A stretch of 64,000 nt of DNA, from NCBI RefSeq assembly GCF_026891095.1, contig NZ_JAPTNL010000002.1, positions 372,001-436,000 of the forward strand, read 5' to 3'. Both the position numbers and the translations under genes were made by a program. The notes beneath the pieces are model-generated. The model ran no database searches and was not told the DNA's origin. It worked only from the letters and a program-made list of their open reading frames with translations. The DNA comes from Roseovarius salincola (GTDB taxonomy: Bacteria; Pseudomonadota; Alphaproteobacteria; Rhodobacterales; Rhodobacteraceae). Of the stretch, positions 17,899 to 27,820 are shown piece by piece; within the stretch, counting starts at the first letter, position 1, and every line of letters starts with the position of its first letter.

Positions 17899-19167
17899 AT
17901 GACAACATATACCGACCCCCCCAAGGAGTCGTTCCGGCTATCTATGCTCTTGTATGATACCCGGTATCGTTCGATGACGATCCAGATCGTCGCTCTGATG
18001 GGTTTCATGTTGCTGGCGGCCTGGCTGATCAGCAACACGATCCAGAACCTTGCCGCGCTGGGGAAGCCGATCGAATTCGGATTTTTCACCGAAGCCGCCG
18101 GCTATGACATCAACCAGCACATCATCGAATACGGCAACCAGGACACGCATCTGCGCGCGTCCTTCGTCGGGCTTCTGAACACGCTGATCGTCGCTGTTCT
18201 TGGCTGTGTCACGGCCACGATTGTCGGGGTCATCATCGGTGTGCTGCGTCTTTCCAAGAACTGGCTGGTCGCGCGGATCATGACCGTCTACGTGGAAATG
18301 TTCCGCAACGTGCCATTGCTGCTGTGGATCCTTCTGGCCATGGCGATCCTGATCGAAAGCCTGCCCCAGCCCAGTGCCTTTCGCGGCGAAGATCCCGCCG
18401 CCACGATGAAGCTTTTCGAAAGCGTGGCCATCACCAATCGCGGCCTCTACATCCCCGAACCGCTTTTCTCGCGCTCACTGGGGGATGTCCACCTGCTCGG
18501 ACAATCCAGCTTCCGGATGGATGTCTCGCTCGATTTCCTGGCGCTTGTCCTCGTGCTTGTCCTGTCGATCTTCGCCACCCGCAAGGTCACGGCGCGGGCC
18601 GAGAGGATCCAGAACGCCACCGGGCTGCGACCGACCACATGGTATATCAATCTGGGCCTGATCGTGATCCCTTCGACGATCCTGCTGATCGCTCTCGGGT
18701 TCCATCTCGGTTATCCCGAGCTCAAGGGGTTCAACTTTCAGGGCGGCACCCATCTGCGCAATTCGCTGACCGCGCTCTGGCTGGCGCTTTCACTTTATAC
18801 CGCAGCCTTCGTGGCCGAGATCGTGCGCGGCGGCATCCTTGCCATCAGCCACGGTCAGACCGAGGCCGCATCGGCGCTCGGGATTCGCCCGCAGCGGATC
18901 ATGCGCCTCGTGGTGCTGCCCCAGGCGCTGCGGGTCATCATTCCCCCGCTGATCTCGCAATACCTGAACCTGACAAAGAACAGCTCGCTCGCGATCGCGG
19001 TCGGTTACATGGACATCACCGGCACGCTTGGCGGGATCACCATGAACCAGACCGGCCGCGAGCTGGAATGCGTGCTGCTTCTCATGCTGGTCTACCTGGT
19101 CATCTCGCTGATCATTTCGGCGGTCATGAACTGGTACAACAACCGTGTCAAACTGGTGGAGCGGTAA
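17899..19167 (+). CDS. aapQ: general L-amino acid ABC transporter permease
   Basis: A 422-residue inner-membrane permease with about eight hydrophobic segments. The N-terminal region is longer than in HisQ-type permeases, a hallmark of AapQ. The His/Glu/Gln/Arg permease domain starts near SFVGLLNTLIVAVLGC and the EAA loop that contacts the ATPase is GQTEAASALGIRPQRIMRLVVLPQALRVIIPPL. Neighbours are aapJ before and aapM two bases after. Confidence 0.93.
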   Translation: MTTYTDPPKESFRLSMLLYDTRYRSMTIQIVALMGFMLLAAWLISNTIQNLAALGKPIEFGFFTEAAGYDINQHIIEYGNQDTHLRASFVGLLNTLIVAVLGCVTATIVGVIIGVLRLSKNWLVARIMTVYVEMFRNVPLLLWILLAMAILIESLPQPSAFRGEDPAATMKLFESVAITNRGLYIPEPLFSRSLGDVHLLGQSSFRMDVSLDFLALVLVLVLSIFATRKVTARAERIQNATGLRPTTWYINLGLIVIPSTILLIALGFHLGYPELKGFNFQGGTHLRNSLTALWLALSLYTAAFVAEIVRGGILAISHGQTEAASALGIRPQRIMRLVVLPQALRVIIPPLISQYLNLTKNSSLAIAVGYMDITGTLGGITMNQTGRELECVLLLMLVYLVISLIISAVMNWYNNRVKLVER

Positions 19168-19168
19168 G

Positions 19169-20524
19169 ATGTCAGAGCATAAATTCGTCCGTACCGAAAT
19201 GCTGCCCGAGCAGACACCGCCGGTTTCCGAGGTGGGCGTCATCGGGTGGATGCGCGCCAACCTGTTCTCGGGCTGGTTCAACTCTATCCTGACGATCCTG
19301 TCGCTGCTGTTCATCTATTACATCCTGTCAGGGGTCGTCCCCTGGACGTTCCAATCCGTCTGGAATGCCGGATCGCTTGATGAATGCCGCCAGATCATGA
19401 AGGCCACCTGGGGCGAGACCCACGGCCATGCCTGCTGGGCGGTGATCAAGGACCGCTGGCTGCAACTGCTTTACGGTTTCTACCCCCCCTATCCCTATGC
19501 ACCCGGCGCCACCGTCGGCCTGCCGCCCTCCGACGCCTGGCTGCCGTCATATTTCCGGCCCAACCTGGCGCTTGTGCTGCTGTTCGTCGCGCTTTCGCCG
19601 GTGCTGTTCAGTAACGTGTCGCGCAAGCTGCTGATCGTCTCGGCGGCCTATCCGTTCCTCATGCCCTGGCTGATGTGGGGCGGGTCTCTCTGGGTGCCCG
19701 TCAGTGCCGCCCTCGGTTTCGTCATCCTGTTCGCCATCCTGAAATACGGGCCTTCGGTGATGGGGTCGCTCGTGTCGGTCATTGTCGCGGTGCTGGCGGC
19801 GCTCGCGTGGTGGATGGTGCTGTCGGGCTATGTCACGCCGGTCCTGGCCGATCTCATGCCCATCGGCCTGCCCGAGGTGCAAAGCCGTCAATTCGGCGGC
19901 TTCATGCTGGCGGTGCTGCTCGGGGTCGTGGCGATCGGCCTGTCGCTGCCCATCGGGGTGGTGCTGGCGCTCGGGCGGCAATCCGACCTGCTGATCGTCA
20001 AATCCCTCTGCGTCGGCTTCATCGAGACGATCCGCGGTGTGCCGCTGATCACGCTGCTGTTCGTGGCCTCGGTGCTGCTCAACTACTTCCTGCCGCCGGG
20101 CACGGATTTCGACATCATCGTGCGCGTGATGATCATGGTCACGATCTTCGCCTCGGCCTATAACGCCGAGGTGGTCCGTGGCGGTCTCGCCGCCCTGCCC
20201 AAGGGCCAGTATGAAGGCGCCGACAGCCTCGGCCTCAACTACTGGCAGGCGCAGCGGCTGATCATCATGCCGCAGGCGCTCAAGATCGCGATCCCCGGCA
20301 TCGTCTCGACCTTCATCGGCGTGTTCAAGGACACGACGCTGGTGTCGATCATCGGCCTTCTGGATCCGATCGGCCTGTCACAGGGCATTCGCTCCAATGC
20401 GGAATGGAACGGTATCTACTGGGAGCTTTTCGCCTTCATCGCCGTGCTGTTCTTCATCTTCTGCTTCGGCATGTCCCGTTACTCCATGTGGCTGGAGCGC
20501 AAGCTTCAGACCGGACATCGTTAA
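19169..20524 (+). CDS. aapM: general L-amino acid ABC transporter permease
   Basis: A 451-residue permease partner of AapQ. An extended N-terminal half with several membrane helices precedes the permease domain (QFGGFMLAVLLGVVAIGLSLPIGVVLALG). The EAA loop is KGQYEGADSLGLNYWQAQRLIIMPQALKIAIPGI. I chose the ATG at 19169 (MSEHKFVRTEML) over one eight codons earlier that would overlap aapQ. The gap to aapQ is one base and to aapP 15 bases. Confidence 0.93.
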   Translation: MSEHKFVRTEMLPEQTPPVSEVGVIGWMRANLFSGWFNSILTILSLLFIYYILSGVVPWTFQSVWNAGSLDECRQIMKATWGETHGHACWAVIKDRWLQLLYGFYPPYPYAPGATVGLPPSDAWLPSYFRPNLALVLLFVALSPVLFSNVSRKLLIVSAAYPFLMPWLMWGGSLWVPVSAALGFVILFAILKYGPSVMGSLVSVIVAVLAALAWWMVLSGYVTPVLADLMPIGLPEVQSRQFGGFMLAVLLGVVAIGLSLPIGVVLALGRQSDLLIVKSLCVGFIETIRGVPLITLLFVASVLLNYFLPPGTDFDIIVRVMIMVTIFASAYNAEVVRGGLAALPKGQYEGADSLGLNYWQAQRLIIMPQALKIAIPGIVSTFIGVFKDTTLVSIIGLLDPIGLSQGIRSNAEWNGIYWELFAFIAVLFFIFCFGMSRYSMWLERKLQTGHR

Positions 20525-20539
20525 GAAAGGATCACGTCA

Positions 20540-21331
20540 ATGTCTGATCTGGCTACCGATCTCAATATCGACCGCTCCAAAATGCAAGTCTCGGACGAGG
20601 TTGCCGTCGAAATCACCGGCATGAACAAATGGTTCGGCGCCTTCCATGTGCTGCGCGACATCGACCTGACCGTCTACGAGGGCGAACGCATCGTCATCGC
20701 CGGTCCCTCGGGGTCGGGCAAGTCCACGCTGATCCGCTGTATCAACGCGCTTGAGGAACACCAGAAGGGCAAGATCGTGGTGGATGGGACGGTGCTGTCC
20801 AACGACCTCAAGAACATCGACCGGATCCGTTCCGAGGTCGGCATGGTGTTCCAGCACTTCAACCTGTTCCCGCATCTGACCATTCTCGAAAACTGCACCC
20901 TCGCGCCGATCTGGGTGCGCAAGGTGCCCCGCCGCGAGGCGGTCGAGACCGCGATGCACTTCCTCGAAAAGGTCAAGATCCCCGAGCAGGCGAACAAGTA
21001 TCCCGGCCAGCTCTCGGGCGGTCAGCAGCAGCGCGTCGCGATCGCCCGCTCGCTCTGCATGAAGCCGAAGATCATGCTGTTCGACGAACCCACCTCCGCG
21101 CTTGACCCCGAGATGATCAAAGAGGTGCTCGACACCATGATCCAACTCGCCGAGGAGGGCATGACCATGCTTTGCGTCACACACGAGATGGGTTTCGCCC
21201 GTCAGGTGGCGAACCGGGTGATCTTCATGGATCAGGGGCAGATCGTCGAACAGAACGAGCCCGAGGAGTTCTTCAACAACCCGCAATCCGAACGGACCAA
21301 GCTGTTCCTCAGCCAGATCCTCGGACACTGA
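20540..21331 (+). CDS. aapP: general L-amino acid ABC transporter ATP-binding protein
   Basis: A 263-residue ABC ATPase of the polar amino acid type. Walker A GPSGSGKS is at 55-62, the Q-loop [11 protein letters not shown] follows, the signature LSGGQQQR is at 158-165, and Walker [13 protein letters not shown] starts at 178. It energises AapQM. An AAAGGATC ribosome-binding site precedes the ATG. A strong terminator follows at 21356, making it the last gene of the aap operon. Confidence 0.95.
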   Translation: MSDLATDLNIDRSKMQVSDEVAVEITGMNKWFGAFHVLRDIDLTVYEGERIVIAGPSGSGKSTLIRCINALEEHQKGKIVVDGTVLSNDLKNIDRIRSEVGMVFQHFNLFPHLTILENCTLAPIWVRKVPRREAVETAMHFLEKVKIPEQANKYPGQLSGGQQQRVAIARSLCMKPKIMLFDEPTSALDPEMIKEVLDTMIQLAEEGMTMLCVTHEMGFARQVANRVIFMDQGQIVEQNEPEEFFNNPQSERTKLFLSQILGH

Positions 21332-21355
21332 ATCGGGCAGGTTGACCGGCATTGG

Positions 21356-21382
21356 CGCGGCCCCTTGGGGGGCCGCGTTTTT
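21356..21382 (+). terminator. intrinsic terminator of the aap operon
   Basis: CGCGGCCCC, loop TTGG, GGGGCCGCG, then TTTTT, 25 bp after the aapP stop. Nine perfect pairs and a five-T tract make this the clearest rho-independent terminator in the window. Confidence 0.9.
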
Positions 21383-21404
21383 CGTCATTTGCGGGGTGGT
21401 TTTC

Positions 21405-21480
21405 GGGTTTTGTACAAACCTGTCGCGCAAGGCGTCGGATTTGGTACAAAACCGCCGTACAAAACGGACGATTTGTACGG
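21405..21480 (+). repeat. 76-bp GTACAAAAC composite inverted-repeat element, copy A
   Basis: Structure: GGGTTTTGTAC (21405-21415), 28 bases, GTACAAAACCG, then a palindrome CCGTACAAA-8 bases-TTTGTACGG (21455-21480). A copy of identical 76-bp length and layout lies inverted at 27821-27896. The repeat motifs match between copies while the 28-base spacer has diverged in sequence but not in length. It ends exactly at the stop codon of the convergent sixA-like gene. Confidence 0.8.
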
Positions 21481-21975
21481 TCAATCCACCAGTTCGCGCG
21501 GCACGATGAAACCCTCGACATGGCCCCTCATGCCGGGGTGCAGCGCGCTCCAGTCGTTGATATCGAAGGTCACGACCAGTGTGGCACCGGTCGGATAATC
21601 GGCAAATCTTGCGTGATCTGGTGGGGTGTCCACTATATCCTGTGCAAAATCGCCGATCCCTGGATTATGGCCCAACAGCAGTACGCACGCCCCTTCGCCC
21701 TGTTGCAGCGCGCCCAGCAGGTCGTCGGGATCGGCATGATAAAGCGAATCGAGAAACCGCGTTTTCACCTCGAATCCCAGTTGCTCGCAGGTCTCCCGCG
21801 TGCGCTGCGATGTCGAGCTAAGTATCTGATCTGGCGTGAAATTTCGATCCCGCAACCATGCGCCAAGCGCCTTCGCCGAGCGTCGCCCACGCCCGTTCAA
21901 TGGCCGCGCATGATCGTCCAGCCCGGACTGCCCCCAACTCGATTTCGCATGCCGCATCAATATAACTCGTCTCAT
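21481..21975 (-). CDS. SixA-like phosphohistidine phosphatase, histidine phosphatase superfamily
   Basis: A 164-residue branch of the histidine phosphatase superfamily. The catalytic motif MRHAKSSW puts the nucleophile at His9; SSTSQRTRETCEQLGF carries the conserved Arg, and LLLGHNPGIGDFA the second His. E. coli SixA removes phosphate from phosphohistidine proteins, but substrate transfer to this branch is inference. I chose the ATG at 21975 (MRRVILMRHAK); its ATGA overlaps the stop of the upstream Fe-S gene. The longer frame upstream lies within that gene. Confidence 0.8.
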   Translation of the reverse strand: MRRVILMRHAKSSWGQSGLDDHARPLNGRGRRSAKALGAWLRDRNFTPDQILSSTSQRTRETCEQLGFEVKTRFLDSLYHADPDDLLGALQQGEGACVLLLGHNPGIGDFAQDIVDTPPDHARFADYPTGATLVVTFDINDWSALHPGMRGHVEGFIVPRELVD

Positions 21976-22604
21976 TTGAACGCCCTCATATGAAATGCCG
22001 ACTGCTCCTCCCGCCGACCGTGGGATTGACTGACAGGACAGGCCCGCCGCACCAGGCAACCCTTTGACATACATATGTTTTCTGGGTCTTCCAGATGCGC
22101 TCGGCATGCGGCCGCATCATAGGGGGCCGGCCCCAGGGCGCCCACCGGGCAGGCGCTCAGGCAGGGTTGATTTTCGCAAGTATCACAAGGGTTTGGCGGT
22201 GGATCCGGCAGTTCGATCGCCTCCGCAAAGCCAAGCGCCCCGCGATAGGACACCATCAACCCCGCCACGTCATGCACCAATGGCCCGACCGGCGAAACAT
22301 GCGCCCGCCCGCTTGCCCGCGCCCATTGCAGAAACGGTTGAAACGGCGGCCCGCCGAACGGGAAAAACGCTTTTGCATTCAATGTGTTGGCTAGTTCCCC
22401 GATGATGCGCTCGGACCAGCGATCCAGCGGATCGGCCCGGCCGTCACCATATTCGGGCGACCCCGTGAAATGCCCCCAGAACCCCGGTTCCAGCGGCCCC
22501 AGAAGAACCAATGTCTTGAAACCGTCAGGCAGGTCGTGGCTGACGCCGCCGAAGATAGCCAGATGCTGCTTTTCCGCATGCTTTTCAATGTCTTGCAGCA
22601 TCAT
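21972..22604 (-). CDS. 4Fe-4S ferredoxin-like protein of unknown function
   Basis: A 210-residue protein with eight cysteines in its C-terminal third suited to two clusters: C140, C143, C148 and C152 (CDTCENQPCLSACPVGAL), then C167, C178, C183 and C189. The N-terminal 130 residues carry no motif I can name. The arrangement recalls the ferredoxin half of epoxyqueuosine reductase QueG, but the cobalamin part is not recognisable and the protein is too short. It lies 9 bp after argB and overlaps the sixA-like gene, so it belongs to the argB transcript. Its role is unknown. Confidence 0.75.
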   Translation of the reverse strand: MMLQDIEKHAEKQHLAIFGGVSHDLPDGFKTLVLLGPLEPGFWGHFTGSPEYGDGRADPLDRWSERIIGELANTLNAKAFFPFGGPPFQPFLQWARASGRAHVSPVGPLVHDVAGLMVSYRGALGFAEAIELPDPPPNPCDTCENQPCLSACPVGALGPAPYDAAACRAHLEDPENICMSKGCLVRRACPVSQSHGRREEQSAFHMRAFK

Positions 22605-22613
22605 GACGAGATC

Positions 22614-23477
22614 CTATCTTGGCCGGATCAGCGACCCTGCGCCATGCTCGGTGTAAAGTTCCAGCAACACCGCATTCGGCGCCCGCCCGTCCAGAATGAC
22701 CACCGCGCGCACCCCCCCGTCGATCGCCGCCAAGGCGGTCTCGGTCTTGGGTATCATCCCCCCCGAGATCGTCCCCTCCCGCGTCATCTGGCGGATCTGG
22801 TCGGCGGTGAGCTCGGTCACGACCTCGCCGCTATCATCCCGCACTCCGTCGATATCGGTCAACAAAAGAAGGCGATCCGCCTTCAGAGCTGCCGCGATCG
22901 CACCGGCCGCGGTGTCGCCGTTGATGTTGAACGTCTCGCCATTCCGGCCCGCGCCAAGCGGCGCGATCACCGGGATCGCGTCGTCGTTGAACAAGGTGTG
23001 CAGGATCGAGGTGTCGATCTCGGAAGGATTGCCGACAAGCCCGAGCGCCGGATCGGCCGGATCGCAGGTGATCAGGCTCGCATCCTTCCCGGAAAGGCCG
23101 ACGGCCTTGCCGCCCTGCGCGTTGATCGCCTGCACGATCCGCTTGTTTACAAGGCCCGAGAGGACCATTTCGACGACTTCGATGGTGGCCTCGTCGGTCA
23201 CCCTTTTCCCGCCCACGAAATCCGATTTGATGTCGAGCTTGTCGAGCATCTGGTTGATCATCGGCCCGCCGCCATGAACGATCACCGGATTGACCCCGAC
23301 CTGCTGCATCAGCACCACGTCGCGCGCGAAGGTATCCATCGCCTCGTCGCTGCCCATGGCGTTGCCGCCAAGCTTGATCACGACGACAGCGCCATCATAG
23401 CGTTGCAGATAAGGCAGCGCTTCGGAAAGGGTGCGGGCAGTGGCGATCCAGTCGCGGTTCATCTGACGTTTCTTCAT
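22614..23477 (-). CDS. argB: acetylglutamate kinase
   Basis: A 287-residue amino acid kinase that phosphorylates N-acetylglutamate in arginine synthesis. The phosphate-binding [13 protein letters not shown], the substrate motif [17 protein letters not shown], and [16 protein letters not shown] and [13 protein letters not shown] for nucleotide and acetylglutamate binding are present. The ATG at 23477 has GAGG nine bases before it; an internal ATG five codons later is the alternative. Adjacency to engB and yidC is common in alphaproteobacteria. Confidence 0.95.
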   Translation of the reverse strand: MKKRQMNRDWIATARTLSEALPYLQRYDGAVVVIKLGGNAMGSDEAMDTFARDVVLMQQVGVNPVIVHGGGPMINQMLDKLDIKSDFVGGKRVTDEATIEVVEMVLSGLVNKRIVQAINAQGGKAVGLSGKDASLITCDPADPALGLVGNPSEIDTSILHTLFNDDAIPVIAPLGAGRNGETFNINGDTAAGAIAAALKADRLLLLTDIDGVRDDSGEVVTELTADQIRQMTREGTISGGMIPKTETALAAIDGGVRAVVILDGRAPNAVLLELYTEHGAGSLIRPR

Positions 23478-23560
23478 CTTGCCGATCCTCAGGTCCAGCG
23501 GGTTATCCCCGTAAGCGCGCCCACCTTCAAGAGATTTTCCTGCCCGCGTTGGCGGATCGC

Positions 23561-24211
23561 CTATTCCAGCGTGGCGATCACCGCGCGCAGCGTGGCGATA
23601 CCCTCGCCTTTCTCGCTGGAGGTCAGGATCAGTTCAGGGAAGGCGGCGGGGTGCGCGGCAAGCTTGCCGCGCACCTGATCGAGCACCTTGTCGCGCTCGG
23701 CGGTCTTGATCTTGTCGGCCTTGGTTAGCACGCATTGAAAGGTGACGGCGGCGCTGTCGAGGAGGCTCATGATCTCCTCGTCCACCGCCTTGATCCCGTG
23801 GCGCGCGTCGATCAGCACGAAGGCGCGGCGCAGGTTCTGGCGCCCCGAGAGATACCGCTTAAGCAGGGCCTGCCACGTCGCGACCTTGTCCAGCGGTGCG
23901 TTGGCATAGCCATAACCGGGCAGGTCGACGAGGTAGTGATCTTCGCCCAGGGTGAAATAGTTGATCTCTTGTGTGCGTCCCGGTGTGTTCGAGGCCCGCG
24001 CGATCGCCTTTCGCCCCGTCAGTGCATTGATAAGAGAGCTTTTTCCGACATTCGAGCGACCCGCGAAGCAGACCTCGATTCGGTCGCTTTCCGGAAGACC
24101 GGACATGGCGACGACCCCTTTCAGGAACTCGACCGGGCCGGCAAAGAGCTTGCGGCCACGCTCGGAGATGATCTCGTCTGGCGCGTCGGCAACAGGAAAC
24201 GGAAGCGCCAT
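23561..24211 (-). CDS. engB: ribosome biogenesis GTP-binding protein EngB/YsxC
   Basis: A 216-residue TRAFAC-class GTPase needed for 50S subunit assembly. The G1 P-loop GRSNVGKSS is at 51-59, followed by [12 protein letters not shown] (switch I), VDLPGYGYA (G3) and LTKADKI (G4). I chose the ATG at 24211, which forms TGATG with the upstream MOSC stop; a GTG codon directly before it is the alternative. It is part of a tight leftward run yidC-MOSC-engB-argB. Confidence 0.95.
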   Translation of the reverse strand: MALPFPVADAPDEIISERGRKLFAGPVEFLKGVVAMSGLPESDRIEVCFAGRSNVGKSSLINALTGRKAIARASNTPGRTQEINYFTLGEDHYLVDLPGYGYANAPLDKVATWQALLKRYLSGRQNLRRAFVLIDARHGIKAVDEEIMSLLDSAAVTFQCVLTKADKIKTAERDKVLDQVRGKLAAHPAAFPELILTSSEKGEGIATLRAVIATLE

Positions 24212-24957
24212 CACAGCACCTCGACCGGATCGCCAAGCGCGATCTCGCCGGTTTTGACGACCTCGCCATAGACACCGAAATCCTGATGGCCAAAGCGGTT
24301 ATTGAGCGTGCCGAGCGTGTCGGCATCGCGTTCGCCGGTGGCCGGATTGGCCGTGGTGGCGAGGCACCGGCGGATCGGTTCGCGTATGGCAAGCTCAACA
24401 CCGCCGACGCGGATCGACCTCCTGACCCATTCGAATTCCTCCCAGGCGGCGAAGCCCGAGACATGAATATTGCAACGCCAGCGCAGGGCCGAGATATCCT
24501 GCTCCATGGTGTCATTCATGACATCGTTTGAGGCGGTGTTGATCAGGCTGATCGAGGGGTAATCCGTGTCGGTCATGCCCCGTCCCTCAACCCGCAGGAT
24601 CCGCGTCGATTGCGCGCGGTTCTTTGGCATCAGCGGGCGCACCCAATCCAGGAACGCATACTGCTCGCGATCGGGATCGAAGGCGAGGTCGGGTAGCTCC
24701 GGATGGCTGAGCGTGACCATGCCTGTGGTCTCGTCGACGCGGGCGTCAATCGCCATCAGCGCACCGACCTTGGCCCCGCTCGAGAAATTGGCGCAAGGGG
24801 ACCAAGCGCTGTTGTCCGCCTTGGACAGCTCGTGCGCGACGGCCCACCGGCGATCCCATGGCATGGTCCGGCCTTCGGTCATGGTGACCCGTTCAAGGGT
24901 CTCGCGCCCATGGCCCTTGATCGGGTGGCGCCAAAGGCCGGTGACCCGCCCCGTCAT
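24211..24957 (-). CDS. MOSC domain protein
   Basis: A 248-residue protein with an N-terminal beta-barrel (MTGRVTGLWRHPIKGHGRETLERV) and a C-terminal MOSC domain (about 110-245). The conserved cysteine that could carry sulfur or bind molybdopterin lies in ELAIREPIRRCLATTANPATG. MOSC proteins move sulfur in molybdenum enzyme biogenesis or reduce N-hydroxylated compounds; which applies here is not clear. The start overlaps the yidC stop by 4 bp (ATGA). Confidence 0.85.
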   Translation of the reverse strand: MTGRVTGLWRHPIKGHGRETLERVTMTEGRTMPWDRRWAVAHELSKADNSAWSPCANFSSGAKVGALMAIDARVDETTGMVTLSHPELPDLAFDPDREQYAFLDWVRPLMPKNRAQSTRILRVEGRGMTDTDYPSISLINTASNDVMNDTMEQDISALRWRCNIHVSGFAAWEEFEWVRRSIRVGGVELAIREPIRRCLATTANPATGERDADTLGTLNNRFGHQDFGVYGEVVKTGEIALGDPVEVL

Positions 24958-26786
24958 TTCTGATCCGGCTTCGGCTTGCGCTTCAGGCTGGACAGGATGT
25001 TTCCGAGGACATCGGGTTTGTAACCCTGGCTACGCATGATCAGGTATTGCTGCATGAAGGTGATCGTGTTGTTGGCGATCCAGTAGATCACCAGCCCGCT
25101 GGCAAAGCTGCCCAGCATGAACATGAACACCCAGGGCATCCAGGCAAAGATCATCTGCTGCGTCGGGTCGGTGGGTGCCGGATTCAGCTTCTGCTGAAGC
25201 CACATCGAGACCCCCAGAAGCAGTGGCAGGATACCGATGAAAATAAGCGCCATGATCGAACCGGGTTCAGGCGTGCCCCAGGGCAGGATACCCCAGAAGT
25301 TATATATCGAAGATGGGTCCGGCGCCGAAAGATCGCGAATCCAGCCGATCCATGGCGCGTGGCGCAGTTCGAGCGTGACGAAGATCACCTTGTAGAGCGA
25401 GAAGAAGATCGGGATTTGCAGAAGGATCGGCAAGCAGCCCGAGGCCGGGTTCACCTTTTCCTTCTTGTAAAGTTCCATCATCTCTTTCTGAAGCCTCTGG
25501 CGATCGTCGCCAGCGGATTCCTTGATCTTCTCCATCTGCGGCTGGAGCTCCTTCATCTTGGCCATCGAGACGTAGGATTTATACGCCAGCGGCATCAGCA
25601 GCGCCTTGATCAGCAGCGTCAGCGCGATGATCGCCCAGCCCATCGAGCCGACCAGCCCCATTCCGGCGAATGTGGCGTTCAGCCAATGCAGCACGGCGAA
25701 GATCGGCTTGGTCAGGAAGAAGAACCAGCCCCAGTCGATGGAGTCGAGAAAACGGTCGATCCCCTGCTCGTTCTGGTAATCGCGAATTGTGTCCCATTCC
25801 TTGGCCCCGGCGAAGAGGCGGGTGGAGACGGTGACGATCTCGCCCGGCGCAAGCGTTTTCGTGCTTTGCTTGGCCGTGGTCTGATAGATGTTGCGGCGGG
25901 TGTCTTCGAAGGTGGTGAATTGGGCGTTACCTTCGGCAGGTATCAGCGTCGTCATCCAGTAGTGATCGGTGAAGCCGGTCCAGCCGGTCTGGGCAACGGA
26001 AACGGGTGTATGCGTGGTGGCAGGCTCGAAATCGTCATAGTCGATCTCGGACAGTTCGCCATCGACCATGCTGATGCCGCCTTCGTGAAGGATGAAGAAG
26101 TTCTTCAAATCCACGGGTTCGCCATGACGGGCCAGAATACCGTAGGGCGCAAGCGTGGTATCGGCATTGCCGGTGTTCTCGACCGATTGGGTGATGTTGA
26201 ACATGAACTTTTCGTCGACGCTGATTTCGCGTCTGAAAATAAGGCCTTCGCCATTGTCCCAGACCAGTGTGAGGGGCGAGTCGGGTGTCAGTTCATCGCC
26301 GGACTCAACCTCCCACATGGTGTTCGCGCCGGGGACGGTCTCGGGTGTGAGGCCCTGGCCGGGCGCCCAGCCGAACAGCGCATAATAAGGGTGGCTGCTG
26401 CCGACGGGGGAAAGCAGCGTGACGATGTCTGCGTCGGGTTCGAGCGTTTCACGGTAGTTGCGCAGGGCCAGGTCGTCGATGCGCCCGCCTTCAAGCGAGA
26501 TCGCGCCTTTCAGGCTGGGGGTCGTGATCGGAATGCGCGGCGCGTCTGAGGCTTCGGACTCGGCAGCGGTGGCGGATGCCGCGGGTGCCTCGCCGGTTGC
26601 GGCGGGGGGCGCGGCGGTGGCCGGGGCGCTTGCCGTATCGGTCAACGGGCCTTCGCCCTGAACGGTTTCAGGGGCGGTCAAGTTGTCTTCCGAGGGCTCG
26701 GGCGGGGGGAACAGGACGAACCACACAAGGATGACGATGAAGCTCAGCGCGGTCGCGAGGATTAGGTTCTTGTTCTGATCATTCAT
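24954..26786 (-). CDS. yidC: membrane protein insertase YidC
   Basis: A 610-residue inner-membrane insertase. An N-terminal anchor (LILATALSFIVILVWFVLF) is followed by an acidic, Ala/Pro-rich linker (about 30-85), the large periplasmic beta domain (about 90-350) and the conserved core of five helices. Core features are MGWAIIALTLLIKALLMPL, a cytoplasmic coil KMKELQPQMEKIKE, and NPASGCLPILLQIPIFFSLYKV. It inserts proteins with or without Sec. The usual upstream partners rpmH, rnpA and yidD are absent; ttcA comes next instead. Confidence 0.96.
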   Translation of the reverse strand: MNDQNKNLILATALSFIVILVWFVLFPPPEPSEDNLTAPETVQGEGPLTDTASAPATAAPPAATGEAPAASATAAESEASDAPRIPITTPSLKGAISLEGGRIDDLALRNYRETLEPDADIVTLLSPVGSSHPYYALFGWAPGQGLTPETVPGANTMWEVESGDELTPDSPLTLVWDNGEGLIFRREISVDEKFMFNITQSVENTGNADTTLAPYGILARHGEPVDLKNFFILHEGGISMVDGELSEIDYDDFEPATTHTPVSVAQTGWTGFTDHYWMTTLIPAEGNAQFTTFEDTRRNIYQTTAKQSTKTLAPGEIVTVSTRLFAGAKEWDTIRDYQNEQGIDRFLDSIDWGWFFFLTKPIFAVLHWLNATFAGMGLVGSMGWAIIALTLLIKALLMPLAYKSYVSMAKMKELQPQMEKIKESAGDDRQRLQKEMMELYKKEKVNPASGCLPILLQIPIFFSLYKVIFVTLELRHAPWIGWIRDLSAPDPSSIYNFWGILPWGTPEPGSIMALIFIGILPLLLGVSMWLQQKLNPAPTDPTQQMIFAWMPWVFMFMLGSFASGLVIYWIANNTITFMQQYLIMRSQGYKPDVLGNILSSLKRKPKPDQK

Positions 26787-26906
26787 CGAAGGGAGCCACC
26801 CGTATGTTTGCAGTCACCGCGGTTCAACAGAGTGAGCGGCCAAAGGTCAAGGGGATTCAGGGAAAACAGGGGCGCGAGTCGTCCCGGGATGAGCGATGAA
26901 GGCCAT

Positions 26907-27776
26907 TCAGCGCAAGCGCGGCAAGGCGTCCGGATTGGCATCCTCGGGGGGGGCGCCGCGGGCCAGGCCCATGAAATCAAAGAGTTTCGGGTCGAGGAGA
27001 TGGGAGGGGCGGGCGTTCATCAGGGCGCGGAACATGACCTGTCGGCGACCGGGAGAGTTGGCTTCCCAGCCGTCGAGAATCTGTTTGACCTGCTGGCGCT
27101 GCAAACCGTCCTGAGACCCGCAGAGGTCGCAGGGAATGATGGGGTAATTCATTGATTTCGCAAACTTTTCGCAATCGGCCTCGGCCACGAAGGCAAGAGG
27201 GCGACAAACGTGAAGATCGCCCTCTTCATTCAGCAACTTGGGCGGCATGGTTGCCAGCCGCCCGCCGTGAAAGAGGTTCATGAAAAACGTCTCGAGAATG
27301 TCGTCGCGATGATGGCCCAGAACCACCGCCGAACAGCCCTCTTCGCGGGCGATCCGATAGAGATTGCCGCGCCGAAGACGGGAACAAAGCGCGCAGTATG
27401 TCCGGCCCTGCGGCACCTTGTCGACCACGATGGAATAGGTGTCCTGATATTCGATCCGGTGCGGAACCCCCATTTTTTCAAGGAATTCAGGCAGCACGGT
27501 GGCCGGGAAGCCGGGTTGTCCCTGATCGAGATTGCAGGCCAGAATATCGACCGGCAGCAAGCCGCGCCATTGCAATTCATGCAGCACGGCGAGGAGCGTG
27601 TAGCTGTCCTTGCCGCCCGACATACAGACCAGCCAGCGGGCGCCTTTTTCGACCATCCCGAATTGCTCTATCGCCTCGCGGGCCTGGCGCACGATGCGTT
27701 TACGAAGCTTCTTGAACTCGGTGCCCGAAGGGGCACCGGAAAAAAGCGGATGGATATCTTTTACGTCGTCGAGCAT
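26907..27776 (-). CDS. ttcA: tRNA 2-thiocytidine(32) synthetase TtcA
   Basis: A 289-residue PP-loop ATPase. The SGGKDS P-loop is at 53-58 and the cluster-binding cysteines C128 and C131 are in [14 protein letters not shown]; a third cysteine is in [28 protein letters not shown] matches the TtcA signature. It thiolates cytidine 32 in certain tRNAs using an Fe-S cluster. It lies 120 bp upstream of yidC on the same strand; the second copy of the 76-bp element lies before its start. Confidence 0.93.
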   Translation of the reverse strand: MLDDVKDIHPLFSGAPSGTEFKKLRKRIVRQAREAIEQFGMVEKGARWLVCMSGGKDSYTLLAVLHELQWRGLLPVDILACNLDQGQPGFPATVLPEFLEKMGVPHRIEYQDTYSIVVDKVPQGRTYCALCSRLRRGNLYRIAREEGCSAVVLGHHRDDILETFFMNLFHGGRLATMPPKLLNEEGDLHVCRPLAFVAEADCEKFAKSMNYPIIPCDLCGSQDGLQRQQVKQILDGWEANSPGRRQVMFRALMNARPSHLLDPKLFDFMGLARGAPPEDANPDALPRLR

Positions 27777-27820
27777 GGGCAGGCTTTAGGGAATTCATGC
27801 CCCTGCGGCAAGGATTGCAT

